Positions 1 to 8,675 of a stretch of DNA of 64,000 bases are shown one piece after another. The notes below the pieces were generated by a model that had not been told where the DNA came from, did not search any database, and worked only from the letters and a program-made list of their open reading frames with translations. Location of the stretch: assembly GCA_027493625.1 (NCBI GenBank), contig JAOSKM010000001.1, positions 773,489 through 837,488 of the forward strand. The letters are read 5' to 3'. Both the position numbers and the translations under genes were made by a program. This DNA comes from Planctomycetota bacterium. GTDB taxonomy: Bacteria; Planctomycetota; UBA8742; UBA2392. Within the stretch, counting starts at the first letter, position 1. Each line of letters starts with the position of its first letter.

Positions 1-1087
1 CCTGTTCGAGCTGACTCGCAAGTTCTTCCCGTTCGGCGCCGCGCGGGTCCAGCAAGTCACGCACGGTATAGAACGTGCCATCCCGCTTGCTCATCTTCTT
101 GTTGTTGACCAGCAGATAGCGGCCGTGAACCCAGTAACGCGCAAACGCCTTGCGCGGCGAACCTTCGTCGGATGCGCCGTGGGGGCCGGGCACGTGGGTG
201 TGGAAGGCGCCGTAACTCTGGGCGATCTCACACTCGTGGTGCGGGAAGATGTTGTCCTCACCGCCGGTGTGGATGTCGATCAGGTTGCCCAGGTGGGCGC
301 GTGACATGGCCGAGCACTCGATGTGCCAGCCGGGAAAGCCGGGCTTGATGCGCTGGTCCACGCCCTCGGGCAGCAGCTGCCGGTAGCGCTCATAGTCAGC
401 AGGATCCCAGCCTTTTTCGCTGTGCGGGTCCCACTGCATCAGGTGCTTGGGGTCCACCTTCCACAGGTAGAAATCGCGCGGGTCGCGCTTGTGTTCGCCA
501 ACCGCCACGCGCGCGCCGGCTTCCAGCTCGTCGATCACCTTGCCACTGAGCTTGCCGTACTCGGGAAACTTCTGGATGTCGAAGTAGACCTGGCCCTGCT
601 CATCGACGTAGGCGAACTCGTTCTCCAGCAGCTTCTGGATCGCCGCCAGCATCTCCGGCACGTGGCTGGCGGCGCGCGGGTGCAGTTCAGGCTCGCTGGC
701 TTCGCCGCCGCTGTAGTTCTTCATGCGCAGTTTGCGGGCGTCCTCGACGAAGGCGTTTTCGTAGTGGCGCGCCAGCTTGTACGGGTCCCAGCCCATCTCG
801 CGCGCGGCCTTCTGCAGCTTGTCTTCGCCCGTGGCATCGGCAACGTCGTCTTCCGTCAGGTGGCCGACGTCGGTGATGTTCATGACGTGCTTCACCTCGT
901 AGCCGTTGCGCTCCAGCACGCGGCGCAGGATGTCGGCCATCAGGAAGCTGCGGAAGTTGCCGATGTGGGCGTAGCTGTAGACCGTGGGGCCGCACGAGTA
1001 CATGGTGACCCGCCTGCCCTGTGAGTCCAGCGGCTGGAAGACCTCCAGTGATTTGGTGTAGGTGTTTTTGAGCTTCAGGACAGACAT
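1..1087 (-). CDS. cysS: cysteinyl-tRNA synthetase (C-terminus beyond window edge)
   Basis: Minus-strand translation [20 protein letters not shown]...[22 protein letters not shown]...[10 protein letters not shown]...[17 protein letters not shown] has class I aaRS HIGN and KMSKR motifs. Not in the ORF track because it runs off the edge. Confidence 0.95.
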   Translation of the reverse strand, partial: MSVLKLKNTYTKSLEVFQPLDSQGRRVTMYSCGPTVYSYAHIGNFRSFLMADILRRVLERNGYEVKHVMNITDVGHLTEDDVADATGEDKLQKAAREMGWDPYKLARHYENAFVEDARKLRMKNYSGGEASEPELHPRAASHVPEMLAAIQKLLENEFAYVDEQGQVYFDIQKFPEYGKLSGKVIDELEAGARVAVGEHKRDPRDFYLWKVDPKHLMQWDPHSEKGWDPADYERYRQLLPEGVDQRIKPGFPGWHIECSAMSRAHLGNLIDIHTGGEDNIFPHHECEIAQSYGAFHTHVPGPHGASDEGSPRKAFARYWVHGRYLLVNNKKMSKRDGTFYTVRDLLDPRGAEREELASQLEQ

Positions 1088-1101
1088 GTATCGGCTTCTG
1101 G

Positions 1102-1579
1102 TTACGGCGCCGGCTTCAGCAGCACCACGGCCTGGGTGATGATCGCCTCGCCGCGCCCCACGGCATCGAGGCCTTCGTTGGTGCGAGCCTTCACGTTGAC
1201 CCTGCGTGTCTCGATTTCCAGCAATGAGGCGATGCGAGCCTCCATCTGGCTCTTGTAGGGCTTCAACTTAGGGGCCTGGGCGATGATGTTGCAGTCGATG
1301 TTTTCGACCTCCCAGCCGCGACGCCGCACGTTCTTGAAGGCTTCCTTCAGCATCACTCCGCTGTCGGCGCCCTTCCATTTCGGGTCGGTGTCGGGGAAAT
1401 ACTCGCCGATATCGCCCAGGCCCGCTGGCGCCCAGCAGCGCATCGGTGATGGCGTGCAGCAGCGCGTCCGCGTCGGAGTGACCGGCTAGCCCCTTCTCGT
1501 AGGGGATTCCCAGGCCGCCCAGGATCAGGTCGCGGCCCTCAACCAGTTGATGGATGTCATATCCGATGCCGACGCGCAT
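1102..1579 (-). CDS. ispF: 2-C-methyl-D-erythritol 2,4-cyclodiphosphate synthase, interrupted by a single-base frameshift near 1425-1440
   Basis: N-term [51 protein letters not shown] in one frame. C-term [21 protein letters not shown]...[13 protein letters not shown] in another. Confidence 0.88.
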
Positions 1580-1702
1580 GCGATCTCCGCAATCAATAAC
1601 GCGGTCGATCATGCCCCATGATTAAGGGAAAGGGAAGCCGTTGGCGGCCGACCGCCCAGGTGCTTGAATGCGCAACCATCGAATAGCAGCACGGGAGAGG
1701 TC

Positions 1703-2422
1703 ATGGCAGAGTTGAACAGTTTCGGCGACGGCAGCACGGACTACGAGAAGTACATCCACACCCAGGAGATCTACAAGCTCCAGAAGACGCCCGACCAGTG
1801 GGCCAACGAGGAAGAGCTGCTGTTCCAGAGCGTCCACCAGGCCATGGAGATCTGGCTGAAGGTGGTGATCCAGCACATGGACCAGGTCTGCAGCTGGATG
1901 GCCGGCGATGAGCTTGACGAAGCCTCGCGCTATCTGAACCGCAGCGCGGAGATCCTGAAGTGGCTGGCCGAGGGCCTGAAGTTCCCCGAAAGCATCGCGC
2001 CCTGGGACTACCACAAGATCCGCATGGGGCTCGGCAAGGGCAGCGGCCAGCAAAGCCCGACTTACCAGCAGCTGCACGCCGTGGTGCCGGACGTGCTGAA
2101 GGCCTACGAGGCCGTGCTCTCCCGGCACGGCAAGACCGTGGACGAAATCCACCAGGATCCCCACGGCCTGAAACAACTGTTCGCGCTGACCACCGCCATG
2201 CTGCGCTTTGACCAGGAACTGATGCACTGGAAATACCGCCACTTCCAGCTTGTGAAGCGCGTGATCGGCGACGGCGTGCTGAGCCTCAAGGGCGTGCCCG
2301 CGGCGGTGCTGGCCAAGACCACCAACGAGCCGGCGTTCCCGGACCTTTGGGCAGTAATCAACCGCACCACCAACAGCTATAATGCCAAGTACCGCCCGCA
2401 GGGAGGCGGGGCTTATCAATAG
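1703..2422 (+). CDS. tryptophan 2,3-dioxygenase family heme enzyme
   Basis: DYEKYIHTQEIYKLQ...ELLFQSVHQAMEIWLKVVIQ...WKYRHFQLVKRVIG...TTNSYNAKYRPQGG is TDO-like. Confidence 0.75.
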   Translation: MAELNSFGDGSTDYEKYIHTQEIYKLQKTPDQWANEEELLFQSVHQAMEIWLKVVIQHMDQVCSWMAGDELDEASRYLNRSAEILKWLAEGLKFPESIAPWDYHKIRMGLGKGSGQQSPTYQQLHAVVPDVLKAYEAVLSRHGKTVDEIHQDPHGLKQLFALTTAMLRFDQELMHWKYRHFQLVKRVIGDGVLSLKGVPAAVLAKTTNEPAFPDLWAVINRTTNSYNAKYRPQGGGAYQ

Positions 2423-2428
2423 GCTGCC

Positions 2429-3082
2429 ATGTTCGAGCTGAACGGCCACATTCGCGGCTCCGACTCCAAGTGCCTTGACCGGGCGGCATGGTTGCGGCGG
2501 GGAAGCCGCATCGTGGTGGCCGTGGCGGACGGCGCGGGGAAGAGCGCCGACGCAGGCTTCGCGGCCGAGTTCGCGATCAAGCATGCCATGAAATTTGTAG
2601 GTCGGGAGACAAGTCCGCTACCCGCCGAGCAATGGCTGAAAATCGTTGGTGAAATCGACGTGCCGCTGTCGCTGGAGCCGTCAGGTGAGTCCACACTCGT
2701 GGTCGCTGATATCGGGGCCGACCGCGTGACCGGCGCCAGTGTCGGCGATTCCAAGGCTTTCTTGATTGATGGCCGCATGGTGGATCTTACCGCCAATCAG
2801 CAGCGCCAACCTTTGTTGGGAAGCGGCGAGGCGGTGGTCCGCGCGTTCGAGTCGGTGTGGACTGCAGGCACCGTACTGGTTTGCACCGACGGCCTGCACA
2901 AGTACGCCGCGAAGGACAAGCTGGTGGCGGCGGCGGCGGCGATGGATCCTCGCGCGATGATTGACCTGGGCCGGCTGCCGAACGGCAAGCTGTTCGACGA
3001 CGCTGCGGCCGTGCTGGTGCGCCGAGGCATCGGCAAGCAGACGATGCAAGAAGGCGTGGCGCACTTCATCCAGGTAACTTGA
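2429..3082 (+). CDS. PP2C-like protein phosphatase
   Basis: VAVADGAGKSADAGFAAEFA...VADIGADRVTGASVGDSKAFLIDG...VLVCTDGLHKYA...DDAAAVLVRR fits PP2C/SpoIIE-type motifs. Confidence 0.7.
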   Translation: MFELNGHIRGSDSKCLDRAAWLRRGSRIVVAVADGAGKSADAGFAAEFAIKHAMKFVGRETSPLPAEQWLKIVGEIDVPLSLEPSGESTLVVADIGADRVTGASVGDSKAFLIDGRMVDLTANQQRQPLLGSGEAVVRAFESVWTAGTVLVCTDGLHKYAAKDKLVAAAAAMDPRAMIDLGRLPNGKLFDDAAAVLVRRGIGKQTMQEGVAHFIQVT

Positions 3083-3099
3083 AACTACAGGAGGTCGCC

Positions 3100-3324
3100 A
3101 TGCCGAAGAAGACCGGACTGATCGTGATGCTGATGGGCGTGGCGATCATCATCGCCGCACTGGTGGACCTGTTCGGCATGAGCCAGGGCATCAACCTGGA
3201 TTTCGGCAGCCTGGGCAGCCTGAGCGAGTGGCCGACGGAGCGCATTGCGCTGCTGGCAGTAGGCGTGCTGCTGGGCGTATGGGGCGCCTACAGCCTCAGC
3301 CGCAAGGGCAAGAAGAAGAAGTAG
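3100..3324 (+). CDS. small predicted membrane protein
   Basis: MPKKTGLIVMLMGVAIIIAALVDL...RIALLAVGVLLGVWGAYSLSRKGKKKK has two hydrophobic helices and a Lys tail. RBS caggagg upstream. Confidence 0.6.
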   Translation: MPKKTGLIVMLMGVAIIIAALVDLFGMSQGINLDFGSLGSLSEWPTERIALLAVGVLLGVWGAYSLSRKGKKKK

Positions 3325-3409
3325 GGCCCTGCTGGTTCTCTCCTGTTGCGTAGAAGCCGGCGAACGATTCCAGGTCGTTGCTGGAGTTGTCGCCGCCGGT
3401 GCGAGGACA

Positions 3410-3463
3410 CCTGCGAAGTTTCCGTGTTTATCCGTGTGAATCCGTGGCTAAAACCTTCGCAGG
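3410..3463 (+). repeat. 9-bp inverted repeat (CCTGCGAAG/CTTCGCAGG) enclosing three decamers TCCGTGTTTA-TCCGTGTGAA-TCCGTGGCTA
   Basis: Read directly; right arm overlaps the AGGAGGAG RBS of the next gene. Confidence 0.7.
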
Positions 3464-3475
3464 AGGAGATCGGCC

Positions 3476-4642
3476 GTGACGACCAACGACCCGCTTCTTA
3501 AATGGCGCGAGGAGTTCCCGATCCTTGCGAAGAAGACTTACCTGATCAACAACAGCCTCGGCGCCATGCCGCGCGCGGCACGCGCGGGCCTGAACCACTT
3601 CGCCGACATGTGGGAAAACGACGGTGTGGTGGCCTGGCACTACCCCGACGGCTCCGGCTGGCTGGATGACTGCGAAAAGACCGCCGACCTGATCGGCAGC
3701 GTGATCAACGCCAAGCCCGGCACCATGATGCTGCACCTGAACGTCGCCTCGCTGACCGCCCAGGTGCTCTCCAGCATCGACTTCAGCGGCCCGCGCAACC
3801 GCATCGTCTACGACGACATGCAGTTCACCAGCCCCCACTACGTGTGCCAGGCCTGGACCCGCTACGGGGCGCAGCTCGAGATCGTGAAGTCCGACGACGG
3901 CATCGGCGTCGACGTGCAGAAGATCGTGGACGCCATCGACGAGCGCACGGCCATCGTGCCCATCAGCCACGTCTACTTCCGCAGCGCCTACCTGCAGGAC
4001 GTCAAGCCGATCATCGAGAAGGCCCACAAGGTCGGCGCCAAGGTGCTGCTCGACATCTACCAGTCCATCGGCACCGTCCCCATCGACGTGCAGGACCTGA
4101 ACGTGGACTTCGCCGTCGGCGGCAGCGTGAAGTGGGTGTGCGGCGGGCCCAACGTCTGCTACCTGTACATCCGGCCGGACCTGATGAAGGACTACAACCC
4201 GGCGCTGACGGGCTGGATCAGCCACGCGCGGCCGTTCCGCTTCGAGATGGAATTCGAGCCCCACGAAGGCGCCTGGCGCGCCGCCACGGGCACGCCGCCC
4301 GTGGTCGCCCTGTACAGCGCGCGGCCGGGCTACGAGATCATCAAGCAGGTCGGCGTCGAGAACATTCGGGCGAAGAGCAAGCGCATGACCGCCCACCTGT
4401 TCGAGAAGGCGCGTGAGGCCGGCTTCAAGGTCAACTCCCCCACTAACCCGGAGCGCCGCGGCGGCACGGTCTGCATCAACTTCGAGGGCGCCAGCAAGGC
4501 CGAGAACAAGCTGATCGAGCGCGGGTTCATCATCGACTATCGGCCGGGCGGCGGCATTCGCGTCAGCCCGCACTTCTACAACACGCTGGACGAGATCGAC
4601 GCCATCGTCGAAGAGATGAAGAAGATCCGCGCCGGGAGTTAG
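3476..4642 (+). CDS. kynureninase-like class V aminotransferase (PLP-dependent), GTG start
   Basis: YLINNSLGAMPRAARAGL...VPISHVYFRSAYLQDVKPI...VLLDIYQSIGTVPIDV...FAVGGSVKWVCGGPNVCYLYIRPDL. AGGAGGAG RBS upstream. Confidence 0.75.
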   Translation: MTTNDPLLKWREEFPILAKKTYLINNSLGAMPRAARAGLNHFADMWENDGVVAWHYPDGSGWLDDCEKTADLIGSVINAKPGTMMLHLNVASLTAQVLSSIDFSGPRNRIVYDDMQFTSPHYVCQAWTRYGAQLEIVKSDDGIGVDVQKIVDAIDERTAIVPISHVYFRSAYLQDVKPIIEKAHKVGAKVLLDIYQSIGTVPIDVQDLNVDFAVGGSVKWVCGGPNVCYLYIRPDLMKDYNPALTGWISHARPFRFEMEFEPHEGAWRAATGTPPVVALYSARPGYEIIKQVGVENIRAKSKRMTAHLFEKAREAGFKVNSPTNPERRGGTVCINFEGASKAENKLIERGFIIDYRPGGGIRVSPHFYNTLDEIDAIVEEMKKIRAGS

Positions 4643-4673
4643 CGGCGCGCTGGGGATCGGTTAAACTGTGCCC

Positions 4674-5306
4674 ATGAACCTGCAGAGCCCCGAAGGTCGT
4701 CGTCTGCCGGCACGCTTCCTGGAGCGCCTGGCGCAGCTTGAGGCGTTGTACCTGCTGAAGGGCGAACCGCTGATGCGCTCCGGCTTCGGCGGCGGGCCCG
4801 AACGCTGGCGCCGCGAGCGCGAGCCGATCCTGGAAGCGATCGACTCCGACGGAGCATTCCTCGACATCGGCTGCGCCAACGGCTGCCTGCTCGAAAGCCT
4901 GATGGATTGGGCCCGCGAGCGCGGCCTTCACCTCACGCCCCATGGCCTGGATGCCGGCCGGCATCTGGTGCAGGAGGCCCGCCAGCGCCTGCCGGGCTAC
5001 GTTGAGAACTTCCATGTCGGCAACGTGTGGGACTGGGTACCCGCGCGGCGCTACAAGTACGTCTACATGACCTGGGACTGCGTGCCGGTCTACTTCCTGG
5101 GCGCGACTCTGCGCCAGGTGCTGCGCGATTTCGTGGCGCCCGGCGGACGGCTGATCATCGGCAGCTACGGCAGCCGCTCGCGCAACGTGCCGCCCTTTGA
5201 CATAGCGCCGTTCCTGGCCTCGCTTGGCCTGCGCGTTGCCGGCCGCAGCGCCGGCGGCGAGCCGCGCATCACCTCATTCGTGTGGATTGACGCAGCCTCG
5301 GAGTAG
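4674..5306 (+). CDS. class I SAM-dependent methyltransferase
   Basis: FLDIGCANGCLLESLMDWARERGL (motif I) ... YMTWDCVPVYFLGATLRQVLRDFVAPGGRLIIGSYG. Confidence 0.75.
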   Translation: MNLQSPEGRRLPARFLERLAQLEALYLLKGEPLMRSGFGGGPERWRREREPILEAIDSDGAFLDIGCANGCLLESLMDWARERGLHLTPHGLDAGRHLVQEARQRLPGYVENFHVGNVWDWVPARRYKYVYMTWDCVPVYFLGATLRQVLRDFVAPGGRLIIGSYGSRSRNVPPFDIAPFLASLGLRVAGRSAGGEPRITSFVWIDAASE

Positions 5307-5310
5307 CACC

Positions 5311-5739
5311 ATGGCATCTACCTTCACCACGGAAATGTTCGTCAAGCTGTTCGGCGTGATGCCGCCCAAGCCGACCGTAAAGCAGGAGCCGGCCGAATCT
5401 CCCAAGACCGAGGTGCTGGTGCCCAACCGCGCCGCGCTGCCCGGTGAAAAGGTGATTTACCACGTCACGCTGCGCCGCGACGGCCGCTGGGGCGTGCGCA
5501 GGGAGGGTGGCGAAAGGCCCAGCGCGGTGTGCGACACCAAGGATGAAGCTGTTGAACGCGCGAGAGAGATCGCCAAGAACCTGCCGTGGGCCCAGCTGAT
5601 CGTGCACAACATGGACGGCAAGGTCGCCCACGACTTCACCTACGGCGCGCCCCGCGAAGCCAGCGAGCCCAGTGACTGGGAGCCGGATGAAACCGATGTC
5701 GGCCTGGAAATGACCGAGATTCCCACCGAAGCCGATTAG
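5311..5739 (+). CDS. DUF2188-like small protein
   Basis: VIYHVTLRRDGRWGVRREGGERPSAVCDTKDEAVERAREIAKNLPWAQLIVHNMDGKV matches the DUF2188-like pattern. Confidence 0.5.
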   Translation: MASTFTTEMFVKLFGVMPPKPTVKQEPAESPKTEVLVPNRAALPGEKVIYHVTLRRDGRWGVRREGGERPSAVCDTKDEAVERAREIAKNLPWAQLIVHNMDGKVAHDFTYGAPREASEPSDWEPDETDVGLEMTEIPTEAD

Positions 5740-5900
5740 CATTCACCAGTTCGCACACAGGAAACCGGCGCAATTGCCATGGTTGTGCCACGGCAGCGTC
5801 GCACCCTCAAAATTCCGACAACAATCCGAACCGCTCAACCGACGCGACGTTTACGACAGGCACGGGAGAAAAGCTGGGCGCTCTTTTTCCTGGAGATGTT

Positions 5901-7090
5901 GTGAAAACCCTTCTGTTTGTTGCGGCCGCGCTGATGGCCGCAAGCCTGTCGGCTCAGTCGAGTACCGAAACCACTCCAACCGCGAACGAGCAACTGTTCC
6001 TCTATGAGGTCAACCGTGCGCGTTCCAACCCGCAGGGCTACGACGCCGAGAAAGGCCTCGGCGGCGTGTGCAGCGGAATTACGCCGGCAAGGCCGCTGGC
6101 GCTGAACAAGCGGCTGGTGACCTCGTCACGCTTCCATACGGACGAGATGGCGCAATACGGCTACTTCGCCCACACCAGTGCGGTGACGGGCAACCAGCCC
6201 AACAAGATGGTGCGCAACGCCGGCTACCCGCTCGCGGCGTATCTGCCGGATGCCGCCAACAACCTGGAGTCGCTGGCGGGACAAGCCGGCTCTTCGGGCG
6301 TCAGCTATGACCCAGTTGCGGCGGTCAAGGCGCTGATCCAGGACACCGGTGTAAATCCGCCGGGCCACCGCTACCACCTGCTGGCCTGGGGCGGGAGCCA
6401 GAGCACCATCGACTTCAACCGCTCGTTCCGCGAAGCAGGCGCCGGCTACGCCAGTGGCAAGGGCTGGAGCAGTTACGCCGGCGGCGCCTACTGGGCGTTC
6501 CACACCGGCATGCGCGACCAGACCAACACGGCCTGGATCACGGGCGTGATCTACGACGACCTCAACAACAACGGCAAGTGCGACGCGGGCGAGGGCCTGT
6601 CCGGCGCGACTGTCGAGCTCACGAACTGGAACACCCAGTCGGTACAGGGCAGCTACACGACGGGTGCCGGCGGCGGGTACGTGTTCCAGGTCAACAACGG
6701 CGTGTTCGTGCTGAAGGTCAGCGGGGGTGCGTTCTCCGGCACGCGCTGGGCGAAAGTGACGGTGGCGAACTACGCGAACATGCAGGTGGACTTCCGCTCC
6801 AACTCCATGAACGCGGACATCAACTTCGGCACCTTCGGCGCTCTCGCTGACAGCGACAGCGTGGACGGCTCGTCTGAGCCCGCGCCGCCCCCACCAGCGG
6901 TGGAGGCGGCGGAACGGGCGGCGGTGGAACCGGCGGCGGCAGCGCCGTGCCGGTCAACCAGGGCCAGGCCGTGGACTGGGGCGACTCGCAGGGATGTGCG
7001 GCCGGCACGCGCGGTGAGACCTGGCTGCCGCTACTGATCCTGCTGGCGGTGCTTGCAACGGGCCTGACGCTGCGGCGCAATCGCGCATAA
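5901..7090 (+). CDS. secreted CAP/SCP-domain protein with Cna-B/SdrD-like segment; C-terminal Gly-rich linker and TM anchor in another frame
   Basis: Signal peptide; NEQLFLYEVNRARSNPQGY...HTDEMAQYGYFAHTSA; GVIYDDLNNNGKCDAGEGLSGATVEL. After a C-run frameshift, GGGGGTGGGGTGGGSAVPVNQ...QGCAAGTRGETWLPLLILLAVLATGLTLRRNRA* ends at 7090. Confidence 0.75.
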
Positions 7091-7103
7091 CAGGTTTTGA
7101 TCG

Positions 7104-7134
7104 GGGGCCGGGGGTCGCCTGCGGCGGCCCCTTT
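7104..7134. terminator. possible intrinsic terminator between convergent genes
   Basis: GGGGCCG...CGGCCCC followed by TTTT. Confidence 0.45.
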
Positions 7135-7145
7135 TCCCATTTGCA

Positions 7146-8675
7146 TCAGCGCGCGCTGCGACTGACTACAATGTCGTGGTCGATTGCCTGGGCAAACAAC
7201 CTGGTGGCGCCGTTGGCGGCGGCAACCTCCAGTTCCGTGGCCGCTGATCCGCTGGCGTACATCCTGAGCGTGCCGTCCTGCACCCGGCAGCGCACGCCTT
7301 TCACCAGGCCGCGGCCGCCCCGGTCGAGGCCCAGCGCAATCCGCAGCATGCCGGCAAGCAATCGCACGACGTGCTGGCTGTCGGGATCGAGCTCGGAGAA
7401 GTGGCGGTGTCGTTCTTTGGGCGAGCCGCGGCGGCTGTAGCGTGCGGTCAGGCCCACGATTTCCATCTCGTTGTTCGTGAGGCCCCGAAGGCCCCCACCG
7501 CGGATCAGCTGGTAAGTGATGTGCTCGCGGTCGAGATAATTCATGCCGCGCCCGATGCCATCCAGCAGCGCCGCGGTTTCCAGCAGGTCGCGGCAGCGGG
7601 GGTCCAGCCCGTGCAGGCGCCGAGTACCGTCGTAGATCGCCAGTGCGAGCTCCGCGTGGTGCAGGGCGCGCTTTGGATCCGCCCCGGTGTGGCGAATCAG
7701 TTCGAGCGCGCTGGTCAGGCGCACGTTCGGCGGGTCGCCCTTGAACCTGTGGATTCGCTCCAGTTCGGCCAGCAGCATGCCCTCCCGCAGGGACGAGCCG
7801 CAAAGCTGGAAGGTATCGGCCTTCACCATCCGCAACGCCGTGGTGAGCACCGCCGCGCCGAAATGGATCACGTCGCCGCGGCGTTCATCGATGGCCGGCA
7901 GCCGTGTACGGCCGGCCGTATTGACGCTGAGCAGTTCTCCCGCCAGGTCCGCCAGTTCCGATGTGTGGATCTCGTATCCGTTCAGCGAGCCCCAGGGGTC
8001 GCGGCCGCGAAGGCGCAGGCAGGCAAGCCCCAGCGACATGTGCGTGCCGGAGGTGCCCACCACGAGGTCGATGCCGCGGCGCCGGATGTCTTTCAGCACC
8101 GGGCTCAGCGTAGTCTCGATCAGCTTGAGCAGCCGTGTGCGCGAGCGGCGTGACAGCGGATCTTCGTGATTGAACATGTCGCGCAGGCGCTGCACGCCAA
8201 GCGGCAGGCTTTTCGACACAATCAGCCGGCGCGCGTTGCCGTACATGACCTCGAGGCTGCCGCCTCCGAGGTCGAGCATCAACGCCTTGCGACCCTCCAG
8301 GTCCGTGGCGTGTCGAATACCGCGATAGATCAGCCTGGCTTCCTCAAGGCCGTCGATCAGCCGGGCATCGATGCCGGTTCGGCGCTTCACCAACTGCAGG
8401 AACTCGCGCCCGTTGGAGGCTTCGCGAACGGCGCTGGTTGCAACGGCCAGAACGCGCTTCACTTTGTGGCGCTTGCAGAGGGTGGCGCATCGCTTGAGGG
8501 CTTCCAGCGCGGCCTGGCTGGGGCCCGGCATCAGGCGACCGGTCTTGAACGCGCCGGCGCCCAGCTTCACGCGTTCGCGCTCGCGATCAATGACCTGGAA
8601 GGAATGCGGCCCGAAGGTGTCGGCGATGATCAGGTGCACCGAGTTCGAGCCGATGTCGACTGCCGCAAGCCTCAC
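7146..8675 (-). CDS. Ppx/GppA family exopolyphosphatase
   Basis: MRLAAVDIGSNSVHLIIADT...ALMLDLGGGSLEVMYG...LVVGTSGTHMSL, then an HD-like C-terminal region. 4-bp overlap with ppk stop. Confidence 0.9.
   Translation of the reverse strand: MRLAAVDIGSNSVHLIIADTFGPHSFQVIDRERERVKLGAGAFKTGRLMPGPSQAALEALKRCATLCKRHKVKRVLAVATSAVREASNGREFLQLVKRRTGIDARLIDGLEEARLIYRGIRHATDLEGRKALMLDLGGGSLEVMYGNARRLIVSKSLPLGVQRLRDMFNHEDPLSRRSRTRLLKLIETTLSPVLKDIRRRGIDLVVGTSGTHMSLGLACLRLRGRDPWGSLNGYEIHTSELADLAGELLSVNTAGRTRLPAIDERRGDVIHFGAAVLTTALRMVKADTFQLCGSSLREGMLLAELERIHRFKGDPPNVRLTSALELIRHTGADPKRALHHAELALAIYDGTRRLHGLDPRCRDLLETAALLDGIGRGMNYLDREHITYQLIRGGGLRGLTNNEMEIVGLTARYSRRGSPKERHRHFSELDPDSQHVVRLLAGMLRIALGLDRGGRGLVKGVRCRVQDGTLRMYASGSAATELEVAAANGATRLFAQAIDHDIVVSRSAR

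Noticed and set aside
3421-3450. Possible CRISPR-like repeat (three decamers)
   Set aside because: Units are 10 bp and contiguous with no spacers; not a CRISPR array.
3428-4573. 381-aa minus-strand ORF
   Set aside because: Antisense to the kynureninase-like gene; Asp/Ala/Val/His-rich shadow ORF.
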